Assembly (NCBI GenBank): GCA_949775045.1
Contig: OX459100.1
Span: 11,204,831-11,268,830 of the forward strand
Reading direction: 5' to 3'
Source: Metridium senile
Lineage: Eukaryota; Cnidaria; Anthozoa; Actiniaria; Metridiidae
Length of the DNA: 64,000 nucleotides
Shown here: in pieces, positions 46,881-58,395 of the stretch
Numbering within the stretch: position 1 is the stretch's first letter
Layout: the number at the start of each line of letters is the position of its first letter
Notes under the pieces: generated by a model
Told to the model about the DNA's origin: nothing
Databases searched by the model: none
The model's input: only the letters and a program-made list of their open reading frames with translations
Translations under genes and position numbers: made by a program

Positions 46881-48496
46881 ATGGATCAAGAAAAAGGTAA
46901 TAAATGTGTGTTTTTAGCGGGAAATATTGAAATATTCGCAAAACCTACCGCCCGGTCATTGCTGTTTTCATGTCGTTTGGGTTTCCTGTGTTATACATAC
47001 CACAGGGACCCTACAATAGAGCGGTTTTCATATGACTGTGAAAAAGGCACGTTCACCGCACGGCACGGATACGGCAAAAAAAATTCGAACGTTTTTATAG
47101 AAACTACGGCACTGCACGTCCGTTTCACAGTCATACGAAAACCGCGCTCTATTACAATACCTTCGTGGACGGAATTTTTGTCCGATTTTTGACCTCTAAG
47201 GCTCGAGTTTTGCGACAATTTTTGACAAAAAACATCTTTCTCTTACTTTACAAAATAATTTTATTCATGATCTCTTTAAAAATATGACTAATGATGTTGA
47301 TGCAAAATTCATGATGATGATGGCAATGATAACTATGATGATGATGATGTTCAAGATGATGATGATGATTATGATATAATAGAGAACAATTACAATAATA
47401 AAGTTGATGATATCGATAATGATATAATGATGATGACGATTTCTACCTACAGTAATAACATATATGTAGTTTATCAAGAACATATTAAACTTCATCATCT
47501 TCATTACAATCATACTCATCATCTTGATCACCATCATCATGATCATCACCACCACCATCATCAATGTCATCATCATTTATATCATCACCATTATCATCAA
47601 CGTTATACCATCACCATCACCATTATCATTATCATAATTATTTTCATCACCAACAATTTACCAACTGCATTATCATAGCGCGTATCATTGCCTGATAGAG
47701 ACATAAGAAAAGTTCACTTAAAAACCGAAATCTTGACTGACAAAACAAGATGTTGTTTCCTACTTACAGGTATTACAGATCTGCAGTTGGACATGGAAAC
47801 CAGGGAATAAGCAGCACTACAGAGATGATGCGAATCACGGTAACTTACTGACGGCGAAAACCATTCGCAACTTACACGAATGATTGTACTGAAAAGTGGA
47901 TTTTCATTTTACTTACAGGTATATTACAGATCTGCAGTTGGACATCGAAACCAGCGAGAAAGCAACATTACAGAGATGATGCGAATCACGGTAACTTACT
48001 GACGAAAAATCACCCACAACTTACATGATTAATGATTGTACTGAAAATGGGATTTTTATTTCTACTTACAGGTATAACAGATCTGCAGTTGGACATCGAA
48101 ACCAGGGCATAAGCAACACTACAGAGATGATGCGAATCACGGTAACTTACTGACAAAAACCATCCACAACTTACATGAATAATTGTACTGAAAATGGGAT
48201 TTTTATTTTACTTACAGGTATTACAGATCTGCAGTTGGACATCGAAACCAGGGAATAAACAACACTAGCTACAGAGATGATGCGAATTACGGTAACTTAC
48301 TGACAAAAATCATCCACAACTTACGTGAATGATTGTACTAGCTGAAAATTGGATTTTTATTTTACTTACAGGTATTACAGATCTGCAGTTGGACATCGAA
48401 AACCAGCGAGAAAGCAACACTACAGAAATGACCGATGCGAGATGTGAAAAAAATACACTAAATATGAATTTAGAGAAACTCAAAATACAGGAATAA
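46881..48496 (+). CDS. Candidate small two-exon gene (about 46 residues), function unknown
   Basis: Exon 1: ATG 46881 gives MDQEK plus one base (46881-46896) before a donor, G|GTAATA. Exon 2: 48372-48496, after TACTTACAG, continues in phase as GITDLQLDIENQRESNTTEM and ends TAA at 48494. The product would be small and hydrophilic, and no family is recognised. Exon 2 is the last of five tandem exon-like copies; in copies 1, 3 and 4 the same frame stops after about 13 codons. A MITE lies in the intron. Splicing is inferred from consensus sites and phase only. Confidence 0.3.
47016..47152. mobile_element. MITE, ATAGAGCGGTTTTCATATGA ends, copy 1
   Basis: ATAGAGCGGTTTTCATATGA then CTGTGAAA at the left; TTTCACAGTCATACGAAAAC then CGCGCTCTAT at the right. 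The centre is CpG-rich (CGCACGGCACGGATACGGC). Confidence 0.8.
47280..47640. repeat. ATG to ATC microsatellite
   Basis: GATGATGATG-type units to about 47420, then CATCATCACC-type units to 47640, a strand switch in one tract. Confidence 0.85.
47762..48496 (+). repeat. Five tandem exon-like units, about 150 bp each
   Basis: ACTTACAG acceptors at 47762, 47911, 48064, 48210 and 48364 (spacings 149, 153, 146 and 154). Each is followed by GATCTGCAGTTGGACATSGA-type exon sequence and, in units 1-4, a CACG|GTAACTTACTGAC donor. Spacer sequence (ATGATTGTACTGAAAA) is also repeated. Confidence 0.85.
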
Positions 48497-48620
48497 CCAT
48501 ACGTATATATAGAGATTGTAAGCGCATTGAGATGATGTAAAATGCGCTTTTTAAGCACACATCAAATTACACAACAAATATGTTGGAAAATCAAGAATTA
48601 TTGAAAAATACTGCTATTTG

Positions 48621-48783
48621 TATAGAGCGGTTTTCGTATGAGTGGGAAACTGGCCGTAATATTTACCGCACAGTTACGGTACTGTTACTGTAGAATTTTC
48701 GAATGTTTTTATAGAACTTACGGTACGGTTACGGCTACGGTACGGTACGGTCAGTTTCCCACTCGTACGAAAACCGCTCTATT
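48621..48783. mobile_element. MITE, ATAGAGCGGTTTTCGTATGA ends, copy 2
   Basis: ATAGAGCGGTTTTCGTATGA then GTGGGAAACTG at the left; CAGTTTCCCACTCGTACGAA then AACCGCTCTAT at the right; the centre is ACGGTACGGT repeats. Confidence 0.8.
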
Positions 48784-48939
48784 GTCATCGTGTGTTATTT
48801 GAAAAATATAATATTGAGTAAAAATTGATATTGTGTGTTCAGATGTAGTGTGGGTTGGTTGGATAAAATCGAACTGATCGATCAGTTTGGTTGTGAAATA
48901 AACTGTACATATATATGAAGATGTAGAGAGAAATGTTCG

Positions 48940-49146
48940 CGGGACGACGCGCGAGATGTGCGCGCTACTAGGGCCCAGTCCATTTACCACGTGATAAGTT
49001 GACACGGTCTTCACGTGCACGACAGTCAGAACGTTGGATTGTGCTGCAAAAATGGCTTTATTTTACACTTTTTAAAGCGAAAATCAAGCTAAACACTAGC
49101 TAAAACAGTAGCTAAGTGTCTTAGGAACGTTTTGGAGCCAAAAAAG
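48940..49146 (+). promoter_or_regulatory. Candidate promoter and first exon of an unknown transcript
   Basis: A CpG-containing stretch (GGGACGACGCGCGAGATGTG) with two CACGTG E-boxes (48988 and 49012) precedes a good donor, AAAAAG|GTAAGAA, at 49147. The first ATG (ATGGCTTTATTTTACAC) is followed by an early stop. It could be a 5' UTR or non-coding exon. Confidence 0.3.
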
Positions 49147-49223
49147 GTAAGAAAAACGAACAATTTGGCATATTTTGAGCCATGTTTTGTGTCGCTGTTG
49201 TTATGGTTGTATTCTGTTGATAT

Positions 49224-49575
49224 TACGTGATTTCTGCAACATTTTAGAATTCAAATGGCTTCTTAAATTGCTTTCCTTGCTTATACTTGTTCTTCTGGAT
49301 CTAGAGATGTTGTATGGTGATTTTCAGAGCAGTCAGTGTTGTAAAACTGTGTTTGTATGGCTTCCCAGAATATATAAACCGATAGAGGTCTATTGTCTTG
49401 ATTTCTGCGACATTTTAGCATTCAAATGGCTTCCTAAATTGTTTTCCTTGCTTAATACTTGTTCTTCTGGGTCAAGTGATGTTGCATGGTGATTTGTAAA
49501 GCAGTCAGTGTTGTAAAACTTTGTTTGTATGGCTTCCCAGAATAGCCGATAGAAGGTCTATTGTCTTGACACTCA
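49224..49575. repeat. About 170-bp direct duplication
   Basis: Two copies share TTCTGCxACATTTTAGxATT, CAAATGGCTTCxTAAATTG, GCAGTCAGTGTTGTAAAACT and TATGGCTTCCCAGAATA. Confidence 0.8.
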
Positions 49576-49697
49576 TTGTTACCATTATAAGTCAGTACAT
49601 TGAACACGAAAACTACTGTCAAATGTTAGCCTTACATTCCTATTTGATTATTGTAACCACAAATTAAATGCATTGTTATTGTTTTTGCTTGTTACAG

Positions 49698-49939
49698 ATA
49701 TTGAAGATGTACATTGTGTGTCATACACCAGACTTTCAGTTGTACGAAAATGACAGCAACCAATGAACGGTCCATGCAAAATGATAACCCATGCAGAATG
49801 ACAACCAATGCAGATTAACAAACTATCATTTGCCGCGGGAATGATTGTTAAATGACTGACCATGACCTGTAATAGCACTAGCCATGCTGTATGATGGCTA
49901 CAATGGTTATATAATGGACTTGCCTCAATGGCAAAATAG
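49698..49939 (+). other. Candidate non-coding exon
   Basis: Flanked by GTTACAG (ending 49697) and AATAG|GTAGGT (from 49940). All three frames contain stops, so if spliced it is UTR or lncRNA. Confidence 0.25.
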
Positions 49940-49974
49940 GTAGGTATTTATGCACATGTCATATCGTAAAGTCA

Positions 49975-50052
49975 TGTCATATGTAAAGCGCTTTTGGCAA
50001 TTAGTGGATTTAGCGCTATATAAATAAACTTTATTATTATTATTATTATATT
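49975..50052 (+). mobile_element. SINE/LINE-like 3' tail with (ATT)n
   Basis: TGTAAAGCGCTTTTGG, then TTAGCGCTATATAAATAAAC, then TTTATTATTATTATT. This hairpin plus ATT tail is typical of retroposon 3' ends; the body is not recognised. Confidence 0.5.
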
Positions 50053-50179
50053 ATATCACCATCCCCCTAGCCAATTCTTATTCACACAACACTCCACAAG
50101 ATTGTTGTCTTTATTTTCATTCAATATTTCTTCAGTTTAATGAGCATATTTTAACCATAATCTTTTTTATTTTCAACAG

Positions 50180-50516
50180 CTTGACAGAAATATTGAAACC
50201 AATGTTATGGTCAAGCAAGTGGCTGTTCACAATGTGACAGACTTGTAAGTAACACTTGTACATTCTTGTTACAACCATTATCATTGAAGTGTGACTTTGA
50301 AAACTGTCCCGACTTTTAGTGCCACAATTTTCACAGCCAAACTTCAAAGATAATGGTAATAATAGTTTCTCATGTATGTACATTATGTATAGAAGAAATA
50401 GCTTTCCTAACATCATACATTTTCTGTGTTTACAGATGGCCTGTCAAATTCCACCAGATGCAAAGACCACCAAGACTAGAAATGAGAGAAAGAAAAAAGT
50501 GTGAAAAAAATGAAAT
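50180..50516 (+). CDS. Two candidate exons of unknown protein
   Basis: Exon 50180-50244 (acceptor TTTTCAACAG, donor GTAAGT) encodes LDRNIETNVMVKQVAVHNVT plus DL. Phase 2 joins the next acceptor TTTACAG (exon from 50436), giving WPVKFHQMQRPPRLEMRERK then CEKNEIERKGK, a basic stretch. The frame then runs into a TA microsatellite. Not recognised; it may be a non-coding transcript. Confidence 0.25.
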
Positions 50517-50534
50517 TGAGAGAAAAGGAAAAAA

Positions 50535-50565
<31 letters not shown>

Positions 50566-50904
50566 TGGGCTGTAGGGCTGGTTTATTTAGGACAGGTTAA
50601 GATTTTCCCCAGTAGGGTGATTACAAGATGCAGATAGTCTTTAAAAATTCCTTGGAGCAAATGTTCCAGTAAAAGGAATCAAAGATCTTTTTCACAGATT
50701 CCAGCCCTCCAGCCCCAACAATAGATACAGGAGATTGTCCTACTAGGATTTAGTGCAAGCATGCTAGCACTTCATGGAAGCCTTGTGGTTTCAGTGGCTA
50801 GACTCTGCTTGGGTGCTGTAGGTTAGATGCTCAGAGATTTGTATCAATCTCAGGACACTCTCCTGTATCTATTGTTTTAGGAAACAAATTTGAAATAAAC
50901 TTCA

Positions 50905-53070
50905 TACCTCCCATGAGACCCCACCAGCACCAGAAGAGAAGCCACCCCACAACAGGCCAGAAAAGATCCAAAAATGGTAGGTCCTGCTGTTCCTGACAGA
51001 GCCTAGACATTTGGCCTGGACCAGCTAAATTAAGGACTGCCCTGATACTGGAGACTGACTGTATGAGTGCCAGACGTTTGCTCACTGCAGACTCCATGGA
51101 GGAACTCTGATGTCATCTAAGTCAGCCAAAAAAGGTGAGGGTCAATGTGAATGTGAGTCTTGAGTGATCCTGCCCCACCATTCACTGGTGTGTATGGCGG
51201 TGATGGGCTGGGTAATTAATAGGCTTAAAGTGATGCTTCATTCAGACTTCTCTAATCTAAGTGATTATCAAACTGACATGGAAGACTAACTTGAACCTTT
51301 TCTGGGATAACATTGTGGGTGAGGTGTTGTTGGCAACTGGTAAAATGGCCTCTATCGCAGGATTGCAATTCAATTGAAAGTTTTTTCACCAGCAAAGAGA
51401 AGACCTCAGTTCCTTAACCACTAAACTTAACACTGTTTAAATTTCATATTCGGAACTGCTCTCCTTAAGAATTTTGCTACTGTTATGATGTTAATTGTAT
51501 ATACTGTAAAAATGTCTAATCAACTCTTGGCTGAAAAAAATAATTGAAATGAAAGTACAGAAAATAACTTGAATCGGATTTGTACTTCAACAAAAAAATT
51601 CCAATTTGTCAAAAAAAGTGAAAATAATTCTGTTGTCAATCAAGATTTTTATTATCTGAGGTCTTCAAAAATTCTTTTTGCAGTTCACAACTGTATATTG
51701 ATTGAAACGGCCACATTTCTTCAATAAAGGCTACTGTCTTTATTGATTATTTCAACAATTATCAAAAAATATATATCAAAACAAAAATAAATCAAAGCAA
51801 TTCTTTATCTGGATACTAAAAATAGATGGCTTACAAATTGCGAAAAATCAATCAACTTATAATTTAAATCAACATGCAATTGAGGTAAAAAGGTGACCTG
51901 TGAAAGAAAGGGTGAAAACACCAAACCTCTGAATACTATCCAACAAGAGGTGAAAGACTATACCTCTAAAAATTAATTGCTTCAATATGAACTGTGCAAC
52001 AATTGAGTACTACAAACTACACAGTACTTCCAAAAGCCATCTCAGTATCTATACAAAATGTATTATCACTGCTGATTAATTATATTTACAAAATAATATG
52101 GCCTTGTGAATACATCAATTATGGCCTTACAATGTCATTTAATGCGGCCTTATTAAGACATTTATTACGGCATATTATAAAATATATTAATTGCGGCCAT
52201 GTACTTGTCCGACAAGTTTCTTTGCTGGTGAAAAAACTTATCTTAGGCTATATTTAAAATAACCATAAACCTTTTCTATATTTGCCACCATTTACTAATT
52301 AAACAACTTAAGTATAATTTTTAGGTTTCAGTTTTTTGCATGTTACAAGAATTGGTTTTGTTATTTACACTATTATTTGACGTCTTTATATTGCACTATG
52401 TAACATATGCTTATGGCAGCCATCTTTAAGTCATTTAAAATTCAAATTGGCTTTTAATCAATTCAAAATGGTGTATAAGTTATTAAGTAATTAAATATGG
52501 CTGCCACGATAATCAACTCAAGATGGCGTCTAGGCTAAGTTATTCGATAATTAAACTTAAAATTCAAAATGGTGGCAATGATAATTAATCAAATATGGAG
52601 GCGTTAGGGTTTTTCCAATTGGATTGCATGGGGGTAGATGTGCCTTATCAGATTCGACCTTCACACTTATCCCACTTTGTTATCCCAGAAATACTTTTTA
52701 GTCTTCCTAAGTGTCAGATTTGATAATCAATACTTAATGCAGAGGGTCTGAATGTTGCTAAGCAATGGCCTATTGATTACACAGCGCATCACTGTCATGC
52801 ATAACCAGTGGGTGGTGGGGTAGGATCACTTGGGACTTGCATTCACATTGACCCTCGCCTAAAGTGCTGGCTTGGATGACAACAGAGTTCCCCCATGGAG
52901 TCTGTAGTGAGTGAAGGTTTGGCACTTATGCAGTCAGTCTTCAGTATCAGGTCAGTCTAAAGTTTGCTGGTCTTGGCCTTATAACATGGCTCTAGTCAGG
53001 GCAGTGGGCCTACCTAAAGGATCTGGCCTGTGGGGTGGTGAGACTTGGTGCTGGTGGTGTCTCGGGGAGG
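50905..53070. mobile_element. 2.2-kb foldback element with long imperfect arms
   Basis: Left arm (about 50905-51230), with CTGCAGACTCCATGGAGGAA and GGTGAGGGTCAATGTGAATG, is inverted at about 52735-53070 (CCCCCATGGAGTCTGTAGTG; GCATTCACATTGACCCTCGC). Weaker pairing continues inward (TTTTTTCACCAGCAAAGA at 51380 against TCTTTGCTGGTGAAAAAA at 52220). No coding in the AT-rich centre. Confidence 0.75.
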
Positions 53071-53289
53071 TATTTTTTTAAAAAGTCAAATGGGCGTGTA
53101 CCCTATAGAGATGGAATACATTAAAAACAATATACACACAATTTCAGAGTCAAACTTTATTGAACACAAAATAACAGACAAAATATAGAAGTAGAAAATG
53201 AACAAAGACCAAAAATTACAGGTGAAAAAATTCAAAGTGCACACAAACAACAACAACTCTGAAGACAAATAGAGAAAACAACTTATATG

Positions 53290-53450
53290 AAGTCTCTCCC
53301 AAACCCATAAGTGTATTTTCCCTCCCCATCCTTTAAGTGAAAACCCTCCCCACCCTTAAAGTGAAATCCCTCCCCACCCTTAAAGTGAAAACCCTCCCCA
53401 CCCTATAAGGGAAACCCCTCCCCAACCCAAGACACATATCCCACCCACCC
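53290..53450. repeat. About 26-bp degenerate repeat (CCCTCCCCACCCTTAAAGTG)
   Basis: Six to seven C-rich copies with drift (AAACCCTCCCCACCC, AACCCCTCCCCAACCC). Confidence 0.75.
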
Positions 53451-53560
53451 CAAAGTCACCATACTGAGAAAGATGGTAGAGTCAAGGCACTTGGTCAAAA
53501 ACAATTTAATGGTTCATTTTTAAAGGTCAAATAAAGTGAAACAAATAATGAAAAAAGTAA

Positions 53561-53703
53561 AGAGTACAAACACTAAAAGTGTGCAACATAAATACCACTA
53601 AATACTGCTAAATTATGCAAATTCTTTTGTTCTCTATTGTTTAATCAACACTATTTAGTGGTAAATAGTACAAAGTATTGCACACTTTTAGTGTTTGTAC
53701 TCT
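53561..53703. mobile_element. MITE palindrome (AGAGTACAAACACTAAAAGT ends)
   Basis: AGAGTACAAACACTAAAAGT then GTGCAA at the left; TTGCACACTTTTAGTGTTTG then TACTCT at the right. A partial relative starts at 16979. Confidence 0.8.
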
Positions 53704-54059
53704 AGTCAAAAATATACATAAATATATATATATATACAAGAAGTATAACGGTCAAGTGCCTTAACACAAAGTGTTCAAAACAAACAAAATAGATAAACAT
53801 GTATCCTGCACTGTTAGACCCTGCTTTGTCGATGGTGCATTCACCAGAGATTTGCTAATAATCGATTGGCAGATTTGTCTCCATTCTTTGAATCACTAGA
53901 GAACTTTGCTATAAGATAGCATCATCTCTTAACAAATCACTCCTAAAATCATACTAATAGTAAATCCAAGTTGTTGACCACAACATCAGCAGTCTAACTG
54001 TGCAGGGCTCCATCTTTCTCAGTATGGTGTAAGATCCCCCTCCCCTCCCAACAACAACA

Positions 54060-54359
54060 TGGTAAACCCAGTTACAACTGACTTCAATATTTGGATACCA
54101 AAGTGTGATCTTATCAAATTCTCGTTTTCAAACAGCTCCATATAGTGATCAACTTCAAACGACAGACACCATCTTGTTAGAATGCATATTACAGACAACT
54201 GTTCACATAATTGAAACTCAGTTGGTAAATAGGTCCAACAATTTAGTTGGTGGTAGTTGTAAACAAGCAATATATCACAACTTTATTGTTCTTGATGGTC
54301 TATGTTTGTATTGAATATAAGTTATCTTAATATTGTGTCAGTTATAACTGGGTTTACCT
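54060..54359. mobile_element. Inverted-repeat element (GGTAAACCCAGTTA ends)
   Basis: TGGTAAACCCAGTTACAACTGAC at the left pairs with GTCAGTTATAACTGGGTTTACC at the right. The arms are about 23 bp with weaker inner pairing; interior AT-rich. Confidence 0.6.
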
Positions 54360-54369
54360 TACACTTGAA

Positions 54370-55050
54370 TAATGGACTCATTCAGACAATGTTTGTGTGT
54401 GCATTGTGTAGTTGTTTTTGTAGTTTATTATCAACCAGTATTTGGGGACAGCCATGTGTAGCAATACCATAGAATCCTGTGGATAATGTGTACCATCTAC
54501 TGTAGGAACATAGTTCTTTTCCTAGTCTTATACACCAATTATCAATCACTTTCAAATGTCACTTTACCATTGGGCATCAACATTTTCTTTGTCAAAGTAG
54601 TTTTAAATGTACACACATTTTCATTAATGTGATTGTTTTTTTTTTTCCACATTGCAAGATATCATTTGCCATACAATTATGTTTTACCAGAACACAACTA
54701 GATTTTGTCATTTTTTTGAGTGTGTGTTGCAACACCCACAGGTATTTGTATTGTGTAATAGATTATTACCTCTGAACCATGACCCAAGGGGGGTATCCAC
54801 AGGATTCTATATGGTATGCTAGCACATGATAACTGGGTATGCTAGCACATGATAACTGGGTATGACCAGGGTATTGGGGATGTGATATTCATCCATAGGA
54901 TCCATAGGATCCACATGGTCTAATAAAATAATGATAAAAGTATTTCTTTCTTGCAACACAATGGACTGTTATTTCAATGGTTCTCAAACCTGTCAACATG
55001 ATTAACTTATGACACTGTTAGTACTGTAGATACAATACAATATTAATTGT
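54370..55050. other. Intergenic, little seen
   Basis: AT-rich. It holds a 22-bp direct duplication, GGTATGCTAGCACATGATAA (54813-54860), and no exon that I can support. Confidence 0.5.
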
Positions 55051-55054
55051 GTAC

Positions 55055-55152
55055 AATAGAGCAGATTTCATATGACTACGCAAAAGCTCACGGCACGGAC
55101 GCGGCAAGGCACATGGCACTGAACTTTTCAGTCATATGAAATCTGGTCTATC
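55055..55152. mobile_element. MITE, ATAGAGCxGxTTTCATATGA ends, copy 3
   Basis: AATAGAGCAGATTTCATATG then ACTACGC at the left; CAGTCATATGAAATCTGGTC then TAT at the right. Short GC-rich centre. Confidence 0.7.
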
Positions 55153-55159
55153 TCCCAGC

Positions 55160-56000
55160 TTGCCTTAATGTTATCTTTTATTATGTTAATGTACAGACAT
55201 TGTTACTGTATATTGTTTGATAAACATCACAAGTCTTGTCATGACAGACATATAGCATTGTAATTCTGCTTTAATTAATCATTCAATGCGTTCATTTAAT
55301 GCAGAACCTTTCGTTGTTTGATTCATTTATTCATGTGCAAATCATTGATTATATGGCATGCAACATTGATTGGATGGATGGGATGTAGATCAAGCTCAAG
55401 TAGGCAATATACAAAATAAAGTCGAAGTTGACAAGCCAAAATATGGACTGTTTTTGACCTTAGTAATAACCTACATCCCTGCATACATGATAACATTAAG
55501 GCAAGCTATTTTTAAGTACATACACAATACACAATACCAAATACATTACCATTGCTGACTTGATACAGTATGATCACTGTCTAATACCATTGCTGTGCAA
55601 GTAGATCTTGCTGACTTGATTCAGTTTGTTCCAGTAGATCTTGCTGATTTGATTCCGTTTGTTTATTAACACCATGTCTTTAAAGTCTGAAAAGAACTTG
55701 GAACTCCATGCAAATGTAAATTATATAATACACAACACATCATTTTGAAACGAGCCTAGTGTCTCTACTATAGGGGTGGTGAAGGTTTTGTTGATGGCTT
55801 TTTTTGGTTAGAAGAAACATTTAAAACATTGTTTCTTCAATAACGAAAATATAATTCTTTATTGCAAGAAATCTTATTGTAGGATCAAATAAATCCCCTT
55901 GCTTTTGAATTTTTACTGAATTTCAAGTGTGCAAAATCTTTGTCGAAAATAGTGTATATTCACCACTCCTAGGTTATACAATACCATGTGTGTACAGCTT
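55160..56000. other. Intergenic, no gene seen
   Basis: AT-rich. GATCTTGCTGACTTGATTC-type sequence is tandemly repeated near 55600-55650. Nothing else was recognised. Confidence 0.5.
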
Positions 56001-56007
56001 GACATCA

Positions 56008-56163
56008 TAGTCCTTTTCACTGTTCCATTCAGTTACCACGAATGATAGTTCCAAGTCGAGGTTCACGTTGTTGCCCATCATAAATTGTAGTTTTGCTATG
56101 CGCAACAACGCGAACCTCGACTTGGAACTATTATTCACTAAATGGAACTGTGAAAAGGACTAT
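56008..56163. mobile_element. MITE palindrome (TAGTCCTTTTCACTGTTCCA ends)
   Basis: TAGTCCTTTTCACTGTTCCA and AGTTCCAAGTCGAGGTTC at the left are inverted at 56110-56163. The ends resemble those of the 42286 element. Confidence 0.8.
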
Positions 56164-56284
56164 TCACAAAGCCAGTGGTTCCATCCAACATTATGGACTA
56201 GGAATTTTCTGTTTCTTTATCTTCAAGTGAAGTGTTGCAACTTGTGTTCACTTGGATACTTCAGCATTTAACTTCCAGTGGTAA

Positions 56285-57495
56285 CAGTGAGCCAGCTATC
56301 AACATTGTCCTCAAGGCTTTCTTGTGTCAATACACCAATCTGTTTTAGCTGTGACATGCTTGTGTTTACTGGGAGAATCAGTTCTTGGTATTTTACTGTG
56401 ACTGTGAGCCAGCTATCAACATTGTCCACAAGGCTTTCTTGTGTCATCACACCAATCTGTTTAGCTGTGCCATGGTCGTGTTTACTGTGAGAATCAGGTC
56501 TTGGTATTTTACTGTAACAGTGATTCAGCTATCAACATTGTCCACAAGGCTTTCTTGTGTCATCACACCAATCTGTTTAGCTGTGCCATGGTCGTGTTTA
56601 CTGTGAGAATCAGGTCTTGGTATTTTACTGTAACAGTGAGTCAGCTATCAACATTGTCCTCAAGGCTTTCTTGTGTCATTACACCAATCTGTTGAGCTGT
56701 GCCATGCTTGTGTTTACTGGTAGAATAATTCTTTGTATTTTGCGGTGACAGTGAGTCAGCTATCAACATTGTCCTCAAGGCTTTCTTGTGTCATTACACC
56801 AATCTGTTTTAGCTGTGACATGCTTGTGTTTACTGGGAGAATCAGTTCTTGGTATTTTACTGTGACTGTGAGCCAGCTATCAGCATTGTCCACAAGGCTT
56901 TCTTGTGTCATCACACCAATCTGTTTAGCTGTGCCATGGTCGTGTTTACTGTGAGAATCAGGTCTTGGTATTTTACTGTAACAGTGAGTCAGCTATCAAC
57001 ATTGTCCTCAAGGCTTTCTTGTGTCATTACACCAATCTGTTGAGCTGTGCCATGCTTGTGTTTACTGGTAGAATAATTCTTTGTATTTTGCGGTGACAGT
57101 GAGTCAGCTATCAACATTGTCCTCAAGGCTTTCTTGTGTCATTACACCAATCTGTTTTAGCTGTGACATGCTTGTGTTTACTGGGAGAATCAGTTCTTGG
57201 TATTTTACTGTGACTGTGAGCCAGCTATCAGCATTGTCCACAAGGCTTTCTTGTGTCATCACACCAATCTGTTTAGCTGTGCCATGGTCGTGTTTACTGT
57301 GAGAATCAGGTCTTGGTATTTTACTGTAACAGTGATTCAGCTATCAACATTGTCCACAAGGCTTTCTTGTGTCATTACACCAATCTGTTGAGCTGTGCCA
57401 TGCTTGTGTTTACTGGTAGAATCATTCTTTGTATTTTGCTGTGACAGTGAGCCAGCTATCAACATTGTCCACAAGGCTTTCTTGTGTCATCAGGT
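56285..57495. repeat. 116-bp tandem array, 11 copies, with 348-bp higher-order unit
   Basis: CAGCTATCAACATTGTCCWC then AAGGCTTTCTTGTGTCAT recurs about every 116 bp. The blocks starting about 56641 and 56989 are near-identical, so triplets of units have been copied as 348-bp blocks. Open frames here are repeat artefacts. Confidence 0.93.
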
Positions 57496-57574
57496 CTGTT
57501 TTAACTTAAGATTTTGCAATAACAATAACCAATGGCATTTCATCATTCTTTCATATAAATTGCACTATTATATT

Positions 57575-58395
57575 TTCATTCATTCATTTATCCAGCCATC
57601 CATATGTTCATTTATGTATCCATCCATCCATTCATTTACCTTTTCATTCATTTACTATTGCATTCATTCATTTACTATTGCATTCATTCATTTACTATTG
57701 CATTCATTCATTCACTATAGCATTCATTCATTCACTATTGCATTCATTCATTCACTATTGCATTCATTCATTTAGTATTTCATTCATTCATTTACTATTG
57801 CATTCATTCATTTACTATTGCATTCATTCATTCACTATAGCATTCATTCATTCACTATTGCATTCATTCATTTACTATTGCATTCATTCATTTAGTATTT
57901 CATTCATTCATTTAGTATTTCATTCATTCATTTACTATTGCATTCATTCATTCACTATAGCATTCATTCATTTACTATTGCATTCATTCATTTACTATTG
58001 CAGTCATTCATTTACTATTGCATTCATTCATTTACTATTGCATTCATTCATTTACTATTGCATTTATACATTTACTATTGCATTCATTCATTTACTATTG
58101 CATTCATTCATTCACTATAGCATTCATTCATTCACTATTGCATTCATTCATTTACTATTGCATTCATTCATTTATTATTGCATCCATTCATTTACTATTG
58201 CATCCATTCATTTACTATTGCATCCATTCATTTACTATTGCATCCATTCATTTATTATTGCATCCATTCATTTATTCATTTACCTTTTCATTCATTTACT
58301 ATTGCATTCATTCATTTACCTTTTCATTCATTCATTCATTTACTATTGCATTCATTCATTCATTTTTGCATTCATTCATTCATTTATTGATTCAG
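57575..58395. repeat. 20-bp minisatellite (CATTCATTCATTTACTATTG), about 38 copies
   Basis: Exact 20-bp register over most of the tract, with T/C and G/A variants (TTTACTATTG, TTCACTATAG, TTTAGTATTT). It ends in a less regular CATT run. Confidence 0.93.

Noticed and set aside
46827..47192. 121-codon plus-strand frame
   Set aside because: It runs through a MITE; only the ATG at 46881 up to the donor at 46897 seemed worth keeping.
56278..57391. Repeated frames of about 64-73 codons (TVSQLSTLSSRLSCV)
   Set aside because: Products of the 116-bp tandem array; frames restart in each unit and have no known fold.
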